This document shows positions 6,203-6,697 of a DNA stretch of 6,697 nucleotides, piece after piece. Positions within the stretch are counted from its first letter, which is position 1; each line of letters starts with the position of its first letter. Under the pieces are notes generated by a model that was given only the letters and a program-made list of their open reading frames with translations, was not told the origin of the DNA and ran no database searches. The position numbers were made by a program, and so were the translations under genes. Source of the stretch: an uncultured Clostridia bacterium (GTDB lineage Bacteria > Bacillota > Clostridia > Oscillospirales > CAG-272); assembly GCA_937895775.1 (NCBI GenBank), contig CALBLD010000158.1, positions 1 through 6,697 of the forward strand, written 5' to 3'.

Positions 6203-6682
6203 ATGAAGAATGTAAAGAAACTTATGTTGAATACCACTCTTGCGGTTCTGATGCTTTTTCTCTGCTTTTTGATCGTACTTCCGGTGACGGCGGACGGGCT
6301 TGATCCGACTGAGCCGATTATATGCCTGAGCGGACAGAATGATGCTGCAGAAGAAAAGAGTGCATCGGGTGCGTCTGCCGCAACGTCTGCGACCGTAACA
6401 TCGGGAATACTTCAGGCACTTGATGTAAGTGTAAGCTCGGTAAGAATAGGCGAAATGTCAACCGTTCAGTCAAACAGCCTCGGCGCACGCCTGATGTTTG
6501 ACCGGTCGGAGGACACACGTTGCCGCATCGGTATAACGACTTTCAGCGGATCGCTTGACATATTTTTCACGACAGCCGCCGGGTGCAATATAACCGATTG
6601 CTCGGTTGACTATGAAGATAACGGCGGGCGCAGGCTGATATGGACGCTTTACAGCCAACATGACCGCGGATGGACGCTTTAA
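6203..6682 (+). CDS. Small exported protein of unknown function, possibly truncated
   Basis: 159 residues. Residues 1-30 are a Sec signal peptide: MKNVKK, a long Leu/Phe-rich core (about 8-27) and a likely cleavage after VTA (A30|D31). After cleavage comes an Ala/Ser/Thr-rich stretch (about 48-68), then a beta-rich segment (about 71-159) in which VSVSSVRIG, RCRIGITTFSG and LDIFFTTAAG look like strands of a small sandwich. Mature cysteines are C41, C107, C128 and C133. I recognise no family. It is a secreted or wall-associated protein by inference, on the opposite strand to the CapA operon, with a strong promoter and ribosome site. The frame ends WTL-stop within the second copy of a 12-bp repeat, at a CTTTAAAAACG run; one base lost there would continue the frame past the window. 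The end may be natural, a frameshift or an assembly error. No terminator follows within the 15 bases left. Confidence 0.75.
   Translation: MKNVKKLMLNTTLAVLMLFLCFLIVLPVTADGLDPTEPIICLSGQNDAAEEKSASGASAATSATVTSGILQALDVSVSSVRIGEMSTVQSNSLGARLMFDRSEDTRCRIGITTFSGSLDIFFTTAAGCNITDCSVDYEDNGGRRLIWTLYSQHDRGWTL
6640..6681 (+). repeat. Two 12-bp direct repeats, 30 bp apart, at the end of the exported-protein gene
   Basis: ATGGACGCTTTA occurs at 6640-6651 and again at 6670-6681. The offset is ten codons, so both copies read W-T-L in frame. In the first copy the next codon is TAC (Tyr); in the second it is the stop TAA. Confidence 0.8.
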
Positions 6683-6697
6683 AAACGCAACCCGACA

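Overview
The window looks like a chromosomal segment from an uncultured or lesser-known Clostridia-type Firmicute, possibly from the gut. This rests on strong AGGAGG-like ribosome binding sites, near-consensus sigma-A promoters, compact U-tailed hairpin terminators, roughly balanced base composition, and protein families common in Clostridia. These are an AspC-like aminotransferase with an N-terminal FSLGNP motif, a P2A calcium ATPase, and a CapA-type lipoprotein carrying a Cys/His motif of Firmicute surface proteins. The genus cannot be told from the sequence. No tRNA, rRNA, CRISPR, insertion sequence or phage gene was seen.

Layout, right to left along the minus strand. A CapA/PgsA-family lipoprotein (5953-4652) is driven by an exact-consensus promoter (6037-6009). 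Twenty-two bases after its stop comes a cytoplasmic Suppressor-of-fused (SUFU) domain protein with an unrecognised C-terminal region (4629-3478); the two form one operon ending at a hairpin terminator (3439-3408). Next is a single-gene unit: promoter (3348-3320), a P-type calcium-transporting ATPase (3270-646) and a terminator (638-606). Seven bases beyond that terminator's U-tract is a third promoter (599-571), which drives a PLP-dependent aminotransferase (544 to below 1) whose C-terminal half lies outside the window.

The plus strand holds one real gene. Divergent from the CapA operon, a TTGACA-N17-TAAAAT promoter (6114-6142) drives a short exported protein of unknown function (6203-6682). 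Its reading frame stops within a partial tandem repeat at the edge of the window and may be truncated or frameshifted.

Nothing ties the transcription units into one pathway. The most plausible functional pair is CapA with SUFU: a surface-anchored metallophosphoesterase-fold protein co-transcribed with a SUFU protein, a family proposed to include immunity proteins of bacterial toxin systems. No toxin gene is visible, so a conflict system is only a hypothesis. The most unusual sequence details are the Cys/His insert in the CapA domain, the SUFU fusion, the Gln in place of a calcium-site Glu in the ATPase, and the odd end of the exported protein.
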